Below, piece after piece: positions 43,601-52,158 of a DNA stretch of 64,000 nucleotides. Made by a program: the position numbers and the translations under genes. Every line of letters starts with the position of its first letter. The stretch's first letter is position 1. The notes under the pieces were generated by a model, which did no database searches, was not told where the DNA came from, and worked only from the letters and a program-made list of their open reading frames with translations. The DNA is from Micromonospora sp. NBC_01796 (GTDB lineage Bacteria; Actinomycetota; Actinomycetes; Mycobacteriales; Micromonosporaceae), in assembly GCF_035917455.1 (NCBI RefSeq), contig NZ_CP109078.1, forward strand, positions 8,168,001-8,232,000. The letters are read 5' to 3'.

Positions 43601-44113
43601 TCAGGCCACCGGTGGTTCGAGGTCGAAGAGCAGGCAGGTGGAGGTGGCGTGGGCGATCAGCCGGCCGGCGCCGTCCAGCACCTTCGCCTCGGCCAGTGCC
43701 GTACGCCGACCGCGCTGCAACACGCTGCCCTCGCACCGCAATACGCCGGAGTCGATGGTGGCCGGGCGGAGGAACTTCACGTTCAGGTCGAGCGAGGTGT
43801 AGCCGACGCCGGCCGGCAGGGTGCTGTGCACCGAGCAGCCGGCGGCGGTGTCGAGCAGGGTGGAGAGCACGCCGCCGTGGACGCTGCCGAGCGGGTTGTA
43901 GTGGAACTCCTGGACCTCCATCTCGACCACCACCCGGCCCTGTTCGGCGGTCATCCGGGACATGTCGATCAGGTGCATCACCGGGGGCGGAGGCAGCTCA
44001 CCGGCGATCATGGCGGTCAGCAGCTCCAGGCCGCTGCGCCGGCCCAGGCTCGCCGCGTTGATCGTGGGGTCGGACCAGGTGAAGGTACGGCTACGAGGCT
44101 GGGTCTGAGTCAC
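43601..44113 (-). CDS. Hotdog-fold thioesterase (PaaI/YbgC-like)
   Basis: 170 residues. FHYNPLGSVHGGVLSTLLDTAAGCSVHSTLPAGVGYTSLDLNVKFLRPA is the PaaI-type hotdog core with the H-G-G-x-x-x-x-x-x-D catalytic pattern. C-terminal strands RGRRTALAEAKVLDGAGRLIAHATSTCLLF. GTG start at 44113, with no ribosome site. Hydrolyses a small acyl- or aroyl-CoA in the cytoplasm. Divergent from an HxlR gene across 54 bp with a shared operator, so it is probably switched by that protein. Confidence 0.88.
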   Translation of the reverse strand: MTQTQPRSRTFTWSDPTINAASLGRRSGLELLTAMIAGELPPPPVMHLIDMSRMTAEQGRVVVEMEVQEFHYNPLGSVHGGVLSTLLDTAAGCSVHSTLPAGVGYTSLDLNVKFLRPATIDSGVLRCEGSVLQRGRRTALAEAKVLDGAGRLIAHATSTCLLFDLEPPVA

Positions 44114-44145
44114 AGACGCAGCGTCGCAGGCATTGCTGCGTCTGT
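44112..44145. promoter_or_regulatory. 11-bp inverted repeat, likely HxlR operator over divergent promoters
   Basis: Arms ACAGACGCAGC (44112-44122) and GCTGCGTCTGT (44135-44145) match perfectly around a 12-bp spacer. The right arm overlaps the -35 boxes of both genes: TTGACA for the thioesterase (minus, 44148-44143) and TTGCTG for hxlR (44133-44138). Confidence 0.75.
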
Positions 44146-44161
44146 CAACGAGACTTAGCCT
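44133..44161 (+). promoter_or_regulatory. Predicted leaderless promoter of the HxlR gene
   Basis: TTGCTG (44133-44138), 17-bp spacer, TAGCCT (44156-44161); the GTG start follows 7 bp after the -10 box, consistent with a leaderless mRNA. Confidence 0.55.
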
Positions 44162-44167
44162 GGCGGG

Positions 44168-44668
44168 GTGACGCCGACCGCACTGGACTGGGAACTCGAC
44201 AACTGCACCATCGCGCGGGCGATGGCGATCCTCGGCGAACGCTGGACCGTGGTGGTGCTCCGCGAGGTCTTCACCGGCGTACGGCGCTTCGACGACATGC
44301 GCGAGCGGACCGGGATACCCCGGCAGGTGTTGACCAACCGGCTGGCCAGACTCGTCGAGGAGGGGCTGCTGCGTCGCGAGCCCTACCGGGAGCCGGGCGC
44401 CCGGCAGCGACACGAGTACCGGCTCACCGACAAGGGCTTGGACCTCTGGCCGATGCTGGTGGCACTGCTGGCCTGGGGCGACCGGTACCTCGCCGACCCC
44501 GAGGGCTCTCCCCTGCTCGCCGTGCACCGCGACTGCGAAGCCCCGGTCCGCGTCGAACTGCGCTGCGCCGACGGCCACGAGGTGACCGCGCCCCGGGACG
44601 TGGTACCCCGCCCCGGTCCGGGCCTGCACCGGCATCCCGGACCGGTTACCGCCGACGCCGGCCGGTGA
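44168..44668 (+). CDS. HxlR family transcriptional regulator
   Basis: 166 residues. DNCTIARAMAILGERWTVVVLREVFTGVRRFDDMRERTGIPRQVLTNRLARLVEEGLLRR is the HxlR winged helix with the hallmark early Cys and G-x-R-W motif. The C-terminal extension (CEAPVRVELRCADGHEV) has two further Cys. Thiol-based sensing is possible because family members react through the N-terminal Cys. Likely controls the divergent thioesterase and itself. Confidence 0.9.
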   Translation: MTPTALDWELDNCTIARAMAILGERWTVVVLREVFTGVRRFDDMRERTGIPRQVLTNRLARLVEEGLLRREPYREPGARQRHEYRLTDKGLDLWPMLVALLAWGDRYLADPEGSPLLAVHRDCEAPVRVELRCADGHEVTAPRDVVPRPGPGLHRHPGPVTADAGR

Positions 44669-44680
44669 GCTGATCCCCGG

Positions 44681-46237
44681 TCAGGTCCTCGACGCCGTCG
44701 TGCCGGGGCCCGGATGCAGCGGCGGGCCGGCGATGGCGCAGTGGACGCGTACCGGGCTGGTCGGGATCTCCTCGGGCTCGGCGGGTCCGGCGCCGGTCGT
44801 CGGGGAGTCTCCCCGGGAGGCCAGCCGGGACGGGATGCCGACCAGGCTGATCGCCGCCCCGAGCAGCAGCAGGCCCGAACAGATCAGCATCGAGACCCGG
44901 TAGACCGGCCGGAGGTCGGCCGCGTTCGTCAGGCTCCCGGCGCCGATGCCGGCGGCCAGCGGCAGCACCGCGACGGCGAGCAGACCGGCCGCACGGGCGA
45001 CCGCGTTGTTCACCCCGCTGGCGATGCCGGCGTGCCGTTCGTCGACCGAACCGAGGGCGGTGGCGGTCAGCGGCGCGACGGTCAGCGACAGCCCCAGCCC
45101 GAGCAGTAGCACAGCCGGCAACACACCCGTGAGGTAGGCCGTGCCCGGCCCGACACCGGCGAGCAGGACCAGCGCCACCGCACAGACGATCGGGCCGACC
45201 GTCATCGGGATCCGTGGACCGATGCGTTGCCCCAGCGCTCCGGCCCGCGCCGAGAGCAGCAGCATCAGCACCGTCACCGGGAGCATCGCGGTTCCGGCCG
45301 CCAGCGGACTGAAGCCCACGACAACCTGGAGGTTGAGCACGACCAGGAAGAACACCCCGCCGAGCGCGGCGTAGACGGCGAACGTCACCAGGTTCACCGC
45401 GCTGAACGCCCGGACCGAGAACACCTCCAGCGGCAGCATCGGATGTGACGAACGCCGTTCGTTGAGGACAAAACCGACCAGACCGGCGACACCGAGGACC
45501 AGCGCGCCGAGCACGGTCGGCGAGGTCGGCCCGGCCGTAGGCCAGGCGGTGAAGCCGTACGTCAGACCGGCAAGACCGGCCGCGCCGGTGAGCACCCCGA
45601 CAACGTCGAGGTGGTCCGGCGCGTCCGGGTCACGCGACTCCGGTACGTGCCGGAGCGCGACCAGCGCCACGATCGCGGCCAGCGGCACGTTGATCAGGAA
45701 GACCAGTCGCCAGCTCGCGGACTCGACCAGCCACCCGCCGAGGAACGGACCGAGGGCTCCCGCGATGCCGCCGAGCCCCGACCAGGCGCCGATCGCCCTG
45801 GCCCGGTCGTCGGGATGGAACGACGCCCCGAGGATGGCCAGCGCCCCCGGCGTGAGCAGGGCGCCCCCGATGCCCTGGAGCACCCGGGCCGCGACCAGGA
45901 TCTCGACGTTCGGCGCCACCCCGCAGAGCAGGGAGGCCGCCGCGAACCAGACGATGCCGAGTACGAAGACCCGGCGCCGGCCGAACCGGTCCCCGAGCGA
46001 ACCGCCGAGCAGGATCAGCGCGGCGAGGCTCAGGGTGTAGCCGTTGACGGTCCACTGCAACGCCGCCGCACCGGCGTCGAACTCGTCGCCGATCCGGGGC
46101 AGGGCGATGTTGACCACGGTCGCGTCGATGAAGGCCAGGCCGGAGCCGAGCACGGTGGCGAAGAGCACCCAGCGGCCGGCCGGCTGCCCGTACCGGACCA
46201 GGTCGCTGGCGGGGCGGTCGGATGTGGCGGCGGTCAT
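44681..46237 (-). CDS. MFS transporter, EmrB/QacA (14-TM) family
   Basis: 518 residues with about 14 TM segments. LAFIDATVVNIALPRIGDEFDAGAAALQWTVNGYTLSLAALILLGGSLGDRFGRRRVF contains motif D1 and motif A, and VLQGIGGALLTPGALAILGASF motif B. MTAATSDRPA at 46237 is the start, with GGAG at good spacing. The C-terminal tail ends in a Cys-His stretch (VRVHCAIAGPPLHPG). Proton-driven exporter; convergent with hxlR (12-bp gap), no obvious partner enzyme. Confidence 0.92.
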   Translation of the reverse strand: MTAATSDRPASDLVRYGQPAGRWVLFATVLGSGLAFIDATVVNIALPRIGDEFDAGAAALQWTVNGYTLSLAALILLGGSLGDRFGRRRVFVLGIVWFAAASLLCGVAPNVEILVAARVLQGIGGALLTPGALAILGASFHPDDRARAIGAWSGLGGIAGALGPFLGGWLVESASWRLVFLINVPLAAIVALVALRHVPESRDPDAPDHLDVVGVLTGAAGLAGLTYGFTAWPTAGPTSPTVLGALVLGVAGLVGFVLNERRSSHPMLPLEVFSVRAFSAVNLVTFAVYAALGGVFFLVVLNLQVVVGFSPLAAGTAMLPVTVLMLLLSARAGALGQRIGPRIPMTVGPIVCAVALVLLAGVGPGTAYLTGVLPAVLLLGLGLSLTVAPLTATALGSVDERHAGIASGVNNAVARAAGLLAVAVLPLAAGIGAGSLTNAADLRPVYRVSMLICSGLLLLGAAISLVGIPSRLASRGDSPTTGAGPAEPEEIPTSPVRVHCAIAGPPLHPGPGTTASRT

Positions 46238-46386
46238 CGGTGCTCCTCGGGCGGGGTCTACCAGGCTAGTCCTGCCGATCTTGGCTCGGCCGGCGGGCCG
46301 GCTACCCATTGCACTCGGGGGGTCACCGCCGCAGAATGTGGTGACGGTGTCCACCATCCGAAGTGGACAGACGCTGGGGAGGAAAC

Positions 46387-46662
46387 ATGTCCCGTCGCAA
46401 CGTCACCATCCGCCGATCGCTCGCCATGCTGGCGGCCACCGCCGGCGCCGCCACGGCCATCATCGTCGGTCCGGCCACGCCCGCGCAGGCCATCCCGCAC
46501 TGCCGCGCGGGATACCAGTGCAGCTACGTCTACTACAGCGCCGCCGACCACGAGACCGTCGTCGGAGGGCGGACCATCTTCTGCGACGGCAGCAGCGACT
46601 CGTTCGGCGTCACCAGCCGCTACCTGGAATTCGGCACGGCGCAGTGCCCCGACCCGCTCTGA
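46387..46662 (+). CDS. Secreted small protein, DUF6289-like
   Basis: 91 residues. Signal peptide RRSLAMLAATAGAATAIIVGPATPAQA, then IPHCRAGYQCSYVYYSAADHETVVGGRTIFCDGSSDSFGVTSRYLEFGTAQC with four Cys that can form two disulfides. This matches small exported actinobacterial proteins of the DUF6289 type, function unknown. ATG 46387 with GGGGAGGAAAC. Confidence 0.8.
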   Translation: MSRRNVTIRRSLAMLAATAGAATAIIVGPATPAQAIPHCRAGYQCSYVYYSAADHETVVGGRTIFCDGSSDSFGVTSRYLEFGTAQCPDPL

Positions 46663-46700
46663 CCCACCCACCCGCCGCGGCGGGTGTCGACGCTGGGTAA

Positions 46701-46743
46701 TCCAGGTCGGTTCCAGGAAGGGTAGAGCGCCGCTCGATACCGT
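46701..46743 (+). promoter_or_regulatory. SARP-type promoter A (GT87 gene)
   Basis: TCCAGG at 46701 and 46712, exactly 11 bp apart; TACCGT at 46738-46743, 26 bp from the start of the last repeat. Same geometry as promoters B and C but with two clear repeats instead of three. Gene start 30 bp downstream with a normal ribosome site. Confidence 0.65.
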
Positions 46744-46772
46744 TTCCTCGCCCGGCGACGGAGGGAGACACG

Positions 46773-47990
46773 GTGCTGATGCCTTCTCTGACCACGCAGG
46801 CGCCGAGCCGCCCGCGGACCCGTCCGAGGCTCGTCGCGTTCGCACCGGCGGCGCTCGCGGTGCTGATCGCCGCCGCCGCGGTCGCCGTACACCGGGGCAC
46901 CGGGCAGTTCTGGTGGGACCTCGCCGCATACCGTACGGGCGCGTCGGCCGCCGCGGGCGGGGACGGCAACCTGTACGACGTGGCCGTCCGGGGCACCGAC
47001 GGCATCGAACTCGGCTTCACGTACCCGCCGTTCGCGGCACTGCTGTTCCAGCCCCTCGCGTACGTCGGACCGGACCTCGCCATCGCGTTCTGGACGTTCG
47101 CCTCGGTCCTTGCGCTGGTCGCCGTTGTCCAGGTGACCCTTCGGTCGGCCGCCCCCACGGCCGACCGCCGCATGGTGCCGGCCCTGGTCGCCACGGTGGT
47201 CGCACTGCCGATCTTCGCGGTGTCGGGTCACCTCCAGGCCGGTCAGGTCGGCCTCTTCCTCGTGCTGGTCGTGCTCGTCGACCTGACCGGTGATCCCCGA
47301 CGCTGGTGGTACGGGCTCGGCGTCGGGCTCGCCGCCGGTTTCAAGCTGACCCCGCTGATCTTCGTTGTCTTCCTGCTCGCCACCGGGCGGATCCGGGCTG
47401 CCGGGACGGCGGTCGCCGGATTCCTCGCCACCATCGCCGTCGGCTTCGCCTGGCGTCCGGCCGACTCGGCGCAGTTCTGGGGCGGCATGCTGCTCGACTC
47501 GTCCCGGGTGACGGGCGACCCCCGTACGATTCTGAACCAGTCGCTGCACGGCGCGCTGGCCCGGCTGGCCGACTCGGCCGACGTGTCAACGGTCTGGCTG
47601 CCGGTGGCCGCCCTGGTCGCGGTGGCGGGCATCGTCCTCGCCGCGTGGTGCGTACGCCGGGGTGAGCACCTGCTCGGCGTGCTGGCCTGCGCGGCGACCG
47701 GGCTGCTGGTCTCCCCGGTCTCCTGGCACCACCACTGGGTCTGGGTGGTGCCGGCGCTGGTACTGCTGGTCGACCGGGCCCGGAGCACCGGCAACCGGGC
47801 CGGGCTCGCGGTCGCGGGGGCGGCCTGGCTCGTCCTGGTGTTGACCACCGCCTGGGTCCTCGTCGGGATCCAGGGTCGGGACCTGCACTTCCGGGGGTTG
47901 GGTCTGATCTACAGCAACCTGTACGTGCTGATCGGGCTCGCCGCACTCGGCTACCTGCCGTTTTATCTGCGTCGCGGTCGCCGACCGTAG
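46773..47990 (+). CDS. GT87-family membrane glycosyltransferase (mannosyltransferase-like)
   Basis: 405 residues with about 10 TM helices. FWWDLAAYRTGASAAAGGDGNLYD, FTYPPFAALLFQPLAY, AAGFKLTPLIFVVFLLATGR and GLLVSPVSWHHHWVWVVPAL are the blocks of GT87 (DUF2029/PimE-like) enzymes, which transfer mannose from polyprenyl-phosphate mannose on the outer face of the membrane. GTG 46773 has GGAGGG upstream; ATG 46779 is an alternative. First gene of the putative surface glycan cluster. Confidence 0.87.
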   Translation: MLMPSLTTQAPSRPRTRPRLVAFAPAALAVLIAAAAVAVHRGTGQFWWDLAAYRTGASAAAGGDGNLYDVAVRGTDGIELGFTYPPFAALLFQPLAYVGPDLAIAFWTFASVLALVAVVQVTLRSAAPTADRRMVPALVATVVALPIFAVSGHLQAGQVGLFLVLVVLVDLTGDPRRWWYGLGVGLAAGFKLTPLIFVVFLLATGRIRAAGTAVAGFLATIAVGFAWRPADSAQFWGGMLLDSSRVTGDPRTILNQSLHGALARLADSADVSTVWLPVAALVAVAGIVLAAWCVRRGEHLLGVLACAATGLLVSPVSWHHHWVWVVPALVLLVDRARSTGNRAGLAVAGAAWLVLVLTTAWVLVGIQGRDLHFRGLGLIYSNLYVLIGLAALGYLPFYLRRGRRP

Positions 47991-48044
47991 TCAAGGTTGC
48001 ATCCAGGGCCGGTTCAGAAGGGGTTCCATGCGGATCGGTACGGT
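47991..48044 (+). promoter_or_regulatory. SARP-type promoter B (EEP gene)
   Basis: TCAAGG (47991), TCCAGG (48002) and TTCAGA (48013) at exact 11-bp steps; TACGGT at 48039-48044, 26 bp from the start of the third repeat and 7 bp from ATG 48052. Begins immediately after the GT87 stop codon. Confidence 0.75.
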
Positions 48045-48051
48045 CGATGTC

Positions 48052-49161
48052 ATGACGGTCACTGCGCCGGAGGCGCCGGTCCGGGAGCTGGTCCGTCCCG
48101 CCCCCCGGCGAGGCTGGCGCTGGTGGCTCTACTCGGCGCTGGTCGCCGCCGGGGCGGCCTGGTTGGCCTTTGTCGTGGCGCACCTCGTGCTCAGCGGGCA
48201 GTGGTGGCTCTGGCTCGCGGTGGACGCCATCCCCCCGGTGTTCTTCCTCGCCATCCCGGTGGTCCTGGCGGTCGGGGCCTTCCCCTGCCGGCGGTCACGG
48301 GGGCCGGTGGCGCTGCTCGCCGCCACCGCGCTGCTGCTCGGCGCGCCCCTGTCGGGGATCAACGTGCACCGGTTCGGCGGCGGGGACGGCCCCGCCCCGG
48401 CCGATGCCATCCGGGTCTTCACCTGGAACACCGGGTACTGGGACGAGGACGAGGAGACCGAGGCGTTCTACCGCACGCTGCGGGAGGCGGACGCCGACGT
48501 CTACCTGTTGCAGGAGTACTGGTACGCGAAGACACCCGAACCGCTCGACCCGGCGGCGACCCGCCTGCGGGCCGAGTTCCCCGGTTTCCACATCGCGATC
48601 GTCGGGGAGCTGATCACCGTCTCCCGGTTCCCGATCCTGCGGCAGTTCCCGCTGGACGCACCGGACCTGCCACCCCCCACGGGAGGCAGCACCGACCACT
48701 GGCTCTACAAGACGCTGCGTACGGACCTGGATCTCGGGCGGGGACGGGTGCTGTCGACGTACAACGTGCACCTGCCGGTGCAGTTGTCACCGGACGACGG
48801 TCCCCTGGACGGAGACTTCTACCGGGTCGTCAAGGACCAGCACGGCCAGCGCGAACCGCAGTTCCGGGCGCTGGCCCGCGACGTAGCGGCGAACGACAAC
48901 CCGATCCTGCTGGCCGGCGACCTCAACACCAGCCCCGCGATGGGCGACGTACGCAAGCTGCCCGACGGCCTGCGCGACGCCGCGTACGCGATGCCCTCGA
49001 TCTACCCGCGTAGCTGGGCCGAGTCGTCCAACTGGCCCCGCTGGTGGCGACTCGACTGGGCGTTCGTCTCCCCCGACGTACGGGTCCACTCGTACGGGTT
49101 CGGCAGCGCCCACGGCCTGTCCGACCACCGCTCACAGCAATTGGTGATCTCGACCGGATAG
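48052..49161 (+). CDS. Membrane-anchored endonuclease/exonuclease/phosphatase (EEP) family protein
   Basis: 369 residues. Three N-terminal TM helices (about 23-105), then an EEP domain outside the membrane: VFTWNTGYWDED, LLQEYW (metal Glu), LSTYNVHLPVQ, ILLAGDLNTSP (Asp-Asn), RLDWAFVSPDVRV and LSDHRSQQLV (Asp-His). All catalytic motifs are intact. The family cleaves phosphodiesters or phosphomonoesters; with a polyprenyl pathway nearby, a lipid-linked phosphate substrate is plausible (inference). ATG 48052 is preferred because it lies one step after the SARP -10 box; ATG 48028 has a GGGG-containing upstream sequence that is itself part of the third repeat. Confidence 0.85.
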   Translation: MTVTAPEAPVRELVRPAPRRGWRWWLYSALVAAGAAWLAFVVAHLVLSGQWWLWLAVDAIPPVFFLAIPVVLAVGAFPCRRSRGPVALLAATALLLGAPLSGINVHRFGGGDGPAPADAIRVFTWNTGYWDEDEETEAFYRTLREADADVYLLQEYWYAKTPEPLDPAATRLRAEFPGFHIAIVGELITVSRFPILRQFPLDAPDLPPPTGGSTDHWLYKTLRTDLDLGRGRVLSTYNVHLPVQLSPDDGPLDGDFYRVVKDQHGQREPQFRALARDVAANDNPILLAGDLNTSPAMGDVRKLPDGLRDAAYAMPSIYPRSWAESSNWPRWWRLDWAFVSPDVRVHSYGFGSAHGLSDHRSQQLVISTG

Positions 49162-49227
49162 CCGGAACGGAACACCGGAAAGCAATGGTCGGGACAATTC
49201 CGCACCGGTTCGGGCGGGGAATTCGAC

Positions 49228-49252
49228 GCGCCCTGTCACCGATACAGGGCGC
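49228..49252 (+). terminator. Hairpin after the EEP gene
   Basis: Perfect 9-bp stem GCGCCCTGT/ACAGGGCGC with loop CACCGAT, 67 bp after the stop. No T-run directly follows, though a T8 tract lies 36 bp further on. Separates the EEP gene from the GT2 operon. Confidence 0.6.
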
Positions 49253-49320
49253 CATACGATCGGCCGACAAAGATATTCGTGGCCATTGTTTTTTTGTCGA
49301 CCCGCCGCTAGCCTCGAATT

Positions 49321-50361
49321 GTGCGAGTGTCGGTGGTCATTCCGAATCACAACAAGGAAAAGACGATACGGGCCTGCCTCACAGCGGTTTATGCGCAGAC
49401 CCACACCCCGGCCGAGGTGGTCGTGGTGGACGACGCCAGTACCGACCGGTCCCGGCAGATCGTCGCCGATTTCGACTGCACCCTGGTGGCGTTCCCGGTC
49501 AACCGGGGCGTCTCCGCGGCCCGCAACGCCGGGGCGGCACGGGCCGGCGGCGACGTGCTCCTCTTCGTCGACTCCGACATCGCGCTGGCGCCGGACGCGC
49601 TGGCCGTCGCGCTACGGACGCTGCGCGAGCATCCGGCCTGCGGGGTGGTCCAGGGGATCTACGACCTGCACCCGCTCTACGCCGACGGGCCGGTCGAGTC
49701 CTACAAGACGCTGTTCGAGCACTTCTGGCGACGGCGTGACGCCGGGCTGGCCACGTCCACCATGTTCGCCCTGACCGCCGTGCCACGTGACGTGTTCGAG
49801 CTGGTCGGCGGCTTCGACGAGCGGCTGCGCGACGCCGAGGACATCGAGTTCGGCACCCGCCTGCCGGCGTCGTACGAGATCCGGACGAGCGCGCAGATGG
49901 TGGGGCGGCACGACGACGTGGACCGGCTGTGGCCGTACGTGTCCGAGCTGTTCCGCCGCGCGCTGACGTACGCCGACGCGGTGGTGCTGGCCCGGTGGGC
50001 GCCCCGGCCGGTCCCCGAACCACCGCCGGACGGGCGGGCACCGCACCGGGTCGACCGCGCCTCGGTCGCGGGTCTGCTCGGCAGCGCGCTCGCGGTCGCC
50101 ACCGTGCCCCTGTTCGCCGTCTCCCCCTGGCTGGTGGCGGTGCCTCTGGGCCTGCTGACGGTGTTCCTCGTCGCCGACCGGGAGCTGCTGACCTTCGCGC
50201 TGCGCCAGCGGGGACCGGCCTTCCTGCTCTACGCGACGGCGATGCGTTTCCTCACCCACCTGACCGAGTTCGCCGGGCTGTCCATCGGGGTGGGCCGGGC
50301 GTTCGTCCGGCGGCTGCGGCCCGGCGCGGCCCGTCCGGCGGCGCTGGGAGCGCGGCGATGA
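49321..50361 (+). CDS. GT2 family glycosyltransferase with C-terminal membrane domain (paralogue 1)
   Basis: 346 residues. GT-A core: VSVVIPNHNKEKTIRACLTAVYAQ, VVVVDDASTDRSRQIV, LFVDSDIAL (D-x-D) and LRDAEDIEFG (catalytic E-D). The last 100 residues contain two or three TM helices (VAGLLGSALAVATVPLFAVSPWLVAVPLGLLTVFLVA). GTG start 7 bp after a TAGCCT -10-like box (49309-49314), again leaderless-looking. Stop overlaps the next gene as ATGA. Adds a sugar to a lipid or glycan acceptor at the inner face. Confidence 0.87.
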   Translation: MRVSVVIPNHNKEKTIRACLTAVYAQTHTPAEVVVVDDASTDRSRQIVADFDCTLVAFPVNRGVSAARNAGAARAGGDVLLFVDSDIALAPDALAVALRTLREHPACGVVQGIYDLHPLYADGPVESYKTLFEHFWRRRDAGLATSTMFALTAVPRDVFELVGGFDERLRDAEDIEFGTRLPASYEIRTSAQMVGRHDDVDRLWPYVSELFRRALTYADAVVLARWAPRPVPEPPPDGRAPHRVDRASVAGLLGSALAVATVPLFAVSPWLVAVPLGLLTVFLVADRELLTFALRQRGPAFLLYATAMRFLTHLTEFAGLSIGVGRAFVRRLRPGAARPAALGARR

Positions 50362-51374
50362 CGCCTGGGGCCCACGACACGACGCCGCCACCTGCGGCCC
50401 GGGCCGGGGTCAACTGGTGGCGCCTGGTCAACCAGGCCTTGGTCGTGGTGTTCGTGGTGGGGCTGACCATCGGCCTGGTCCTGTTCGTACGCGACCAGGA
50501 CTGGGCGCCGGTCCGGTCCCTGGCAGCCCAACTCGACCCGGTACGGCTCGGCGCCGCACTGGTCGCCGCACTGCTGATCAACGCCTCCGGGCTGCTGCTC
50601 GGGATGCTCTCCTGGCGGGCCCTCTTCGTCGACCTGGGTGCGCCGGTGAACCGGTGGACGGCGTACCGCTTGTTCTTCGTCGGGTTCCTGGCCAAGTTCG
50701 TGCCCGGCCGGTTCGTCGCCCTGCCGGTGCTGCTCCGGATGGGCAAGGAGATCAACGTCGGGCCGGTCCGGCTGGCCGGCGTTTTCATGCTGAGCTGGGC
50801 GGTGGTGGCGCTGACCGGGGCGACCGTCGCACTCGCCGCCGGCCCGGCCGTGCTCGGCGGCACCACCGGCTGGCTGGTGCTGGCCACCGTGCCGCTGGTG
50901 GTCCTGTTCGCCCGCCCGGACCTGCTCAACCGGGGGCTGGCAACGGCGGCCCGGCTGCTGCGGCGCCCACCGCCGGAGGTCAGCGCGTCACCGGCCGGTC
51001 TGCGCCGGGCGATCACCTCGCAGTCGCTGTCCTGGGTGATCTCCGGACACCACCTCTGGCTGCTCGCGGTCACCGCCGGCGCCCCGCCCGCGAGGTCGTA
51101 CCTCATCTGCGTCGCCGGGTTCGCCGCCGCCACGGTGGCGGGACTCGTCGTCATGATCGCGCCGGACGGCCTCGGCGTACGGGAGGCGGTGCTCATGGTC
51201 GGCCTGGCCACCGTCATGCCGCTGTCGGTCGCCACCCCTGTGGTGCTGGCCAGCCGGCTCGTCTGCGCGCTCAGTGAGGTCGCGATCGGCGCGGGCGGGC
51301 TCATGATCGCGCAGTACATGCACCGGCGCCGGACCGTTGTCGACCGCACCGCCGACCCGGCCCTGGCGAGCTGA
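50358..51374 (+). CDS. Flippase-like UPF0104/LPG-synthase TM-domain protein
   Basis: 338 residues with about 8 TM segments. ALLINASGLLLGMLSWRALFVDLGAPVNRWTAYRLFFVGFLAKFVPGRFVALPVLLRMGKE is the AglD/MprF N-terminal-type signature (FxxKFxPG). Later, APDGLGVREAVLMVGL matches the conserved P-x-G-x-G-x-R-E motif. Proteins of this family flip lipids or lipid-linked sugars. ATG overlaps the GT2 stop, so these two are one operon and the acceptor of the GT may be its cargo. Confidence 0.85.
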   Translation: MTPGAHDTTPPPAARAGVNWWRLVNQALVVVFVVGLTIGLVLFVRDQDWAPVRSLAAQLDPVRLGAALVAALLINASGLLLGMLSWRALFVDLGAPVNRWTAYRLFFVGFLAKFVPGRFVALPVLLRMGKEINVGPVRLAGVFMLSWAVVALTGATVALAAGPAVLGGTTGWLVLATVPLVVLFARPDLLNRGLATAARLLRRPPPEVSASPAGLRRAITSQSLSWVISGHHLWLLAVTAGAPPARSYLICVAGFAAATVAGLVVMIAPDGLGVREAVLMVGLATVMPLSVATPVVLASRLVCALSEVAIGAGGLMIAQYMHRRRTVVDRTADPALAS

Positions 51375-51436
51375 ACTCACCGAAGAACAACGCATTCTCC
51401 CTCGACCCGTACGCGACCAGGAATGTCGGTGATCTC

Positions 51437-52105
51437 ATGTCCAACGGACTCCTCCGGGCACTGTCGCGATTGACCAGAATCCCGGTACGCCTTTTCGTCC
51501 GCCCCAATCGCAGAATCAACGCGGCGATGTGGGACACCCAGTACGCCCTCGGTCTGTGGAGCTATCTCGACGGCATGTCCGACGGAACCGTACCGCTGTC
51601 ACTGATCGAAACCTGGGCACCGCAACCGACCATTCTCGACCTCGGCTGCGGCACCAGCGCCAATCTGCCACTGGCGCCCGGGTCGTACCGGCACTACCAC
51701 GGGGTGGACATCAGTCGTAAGGCCATCGCGCAGGCTCGGGCGCTGGGTCGACCGAACACCTCGTTCGACGTCGGCGACATCCGTACCTTCGACTCGTCGG
51801 AGCGGTACGACGCGATCCTGCTGCGCGAGGTGATCTACTACCTGTCCGGTGCCGAGTCCGCGGCTCTGCTGCGCCGGCTGCCCGCGCTGCTCACCCCGCG
51901 CGGAAGGATCGTGGTGCAGGTCTACGACGTGTCCCAGACCGGGGAGTTCGTGGAGGTCATCCGGACCTGCGGCGTACCGGTGGTGGCGGAGGTGCCGACA
52001 TGGCTCGGCGATGGGCCGGCGGGCGCGTTCTTCGTGCTCGCCGCCTCGGCGGAGCACCCGTCCGCGCAGTCGGGTGGGGTGGACGGCAGGGCCGTCGCGC
52101 CCTGA
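51437..52105 (+). CDS. Class I SAM-dependent methyltransferase
   Basis: 222 residues. ILDLGCGTSANLPLAPGSYRHYHGVDISRKAIAQARAL (motif I with acidic loop), FDVGDIRTFDSSERYDAILLREVIYYL (motif II) and LLTPRGRIVVQVYD (motif III). An N-terminal basic segment (LTRIPVRLFVRPNRR) may help membrane association. 62 bp after the flippase gene; may methylate a sugar or lipid made by the cluster. Confidence 0.85.
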   Translation: MSNGLLRALSRLTRIPVRLFVRPNRRINAAMWDTQYALGLWSYLDGMSDGTVPLSLIETWAPQPTILDLGCGTSANLPLAPGSYRHYHGVDISRKAIAQARALGRPNTSFDVGDIRTFDSSERYDAILLREVIYYLSGAESAALLRRLPALLTPRGRIVVQVYDVSQTGEFVEVIRTCGVPVVAEVPTWLGDGPAGAFFVLAASAEHPSAQSGGVDGRAVAP

Positions 52106-52158
52106 ACCGGCGCGGTCGCGGGACGGGCCGCCCCCGTACGGCCCGGCGTCGAGGTGGT

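Noticed and set aside
43601-44635. 344-codon version of the thioesterase gene
   Set aside because: The first half is antisense to hxlR; homology begins at GTG 44113.
45611-47293. 560-codon plus-strand open frame
   Set aside because: Antisense to the MFS exporter and then out of frame over the DUF6289 and GT87 genes.
48028-48051. Earlier start for the EEP gene with an AGAAGGGG-like ribosome site
   Set aside because: The supposed ribosome site is the third SARP repeat, and the conserved -10 box lies downstream of this ATG.
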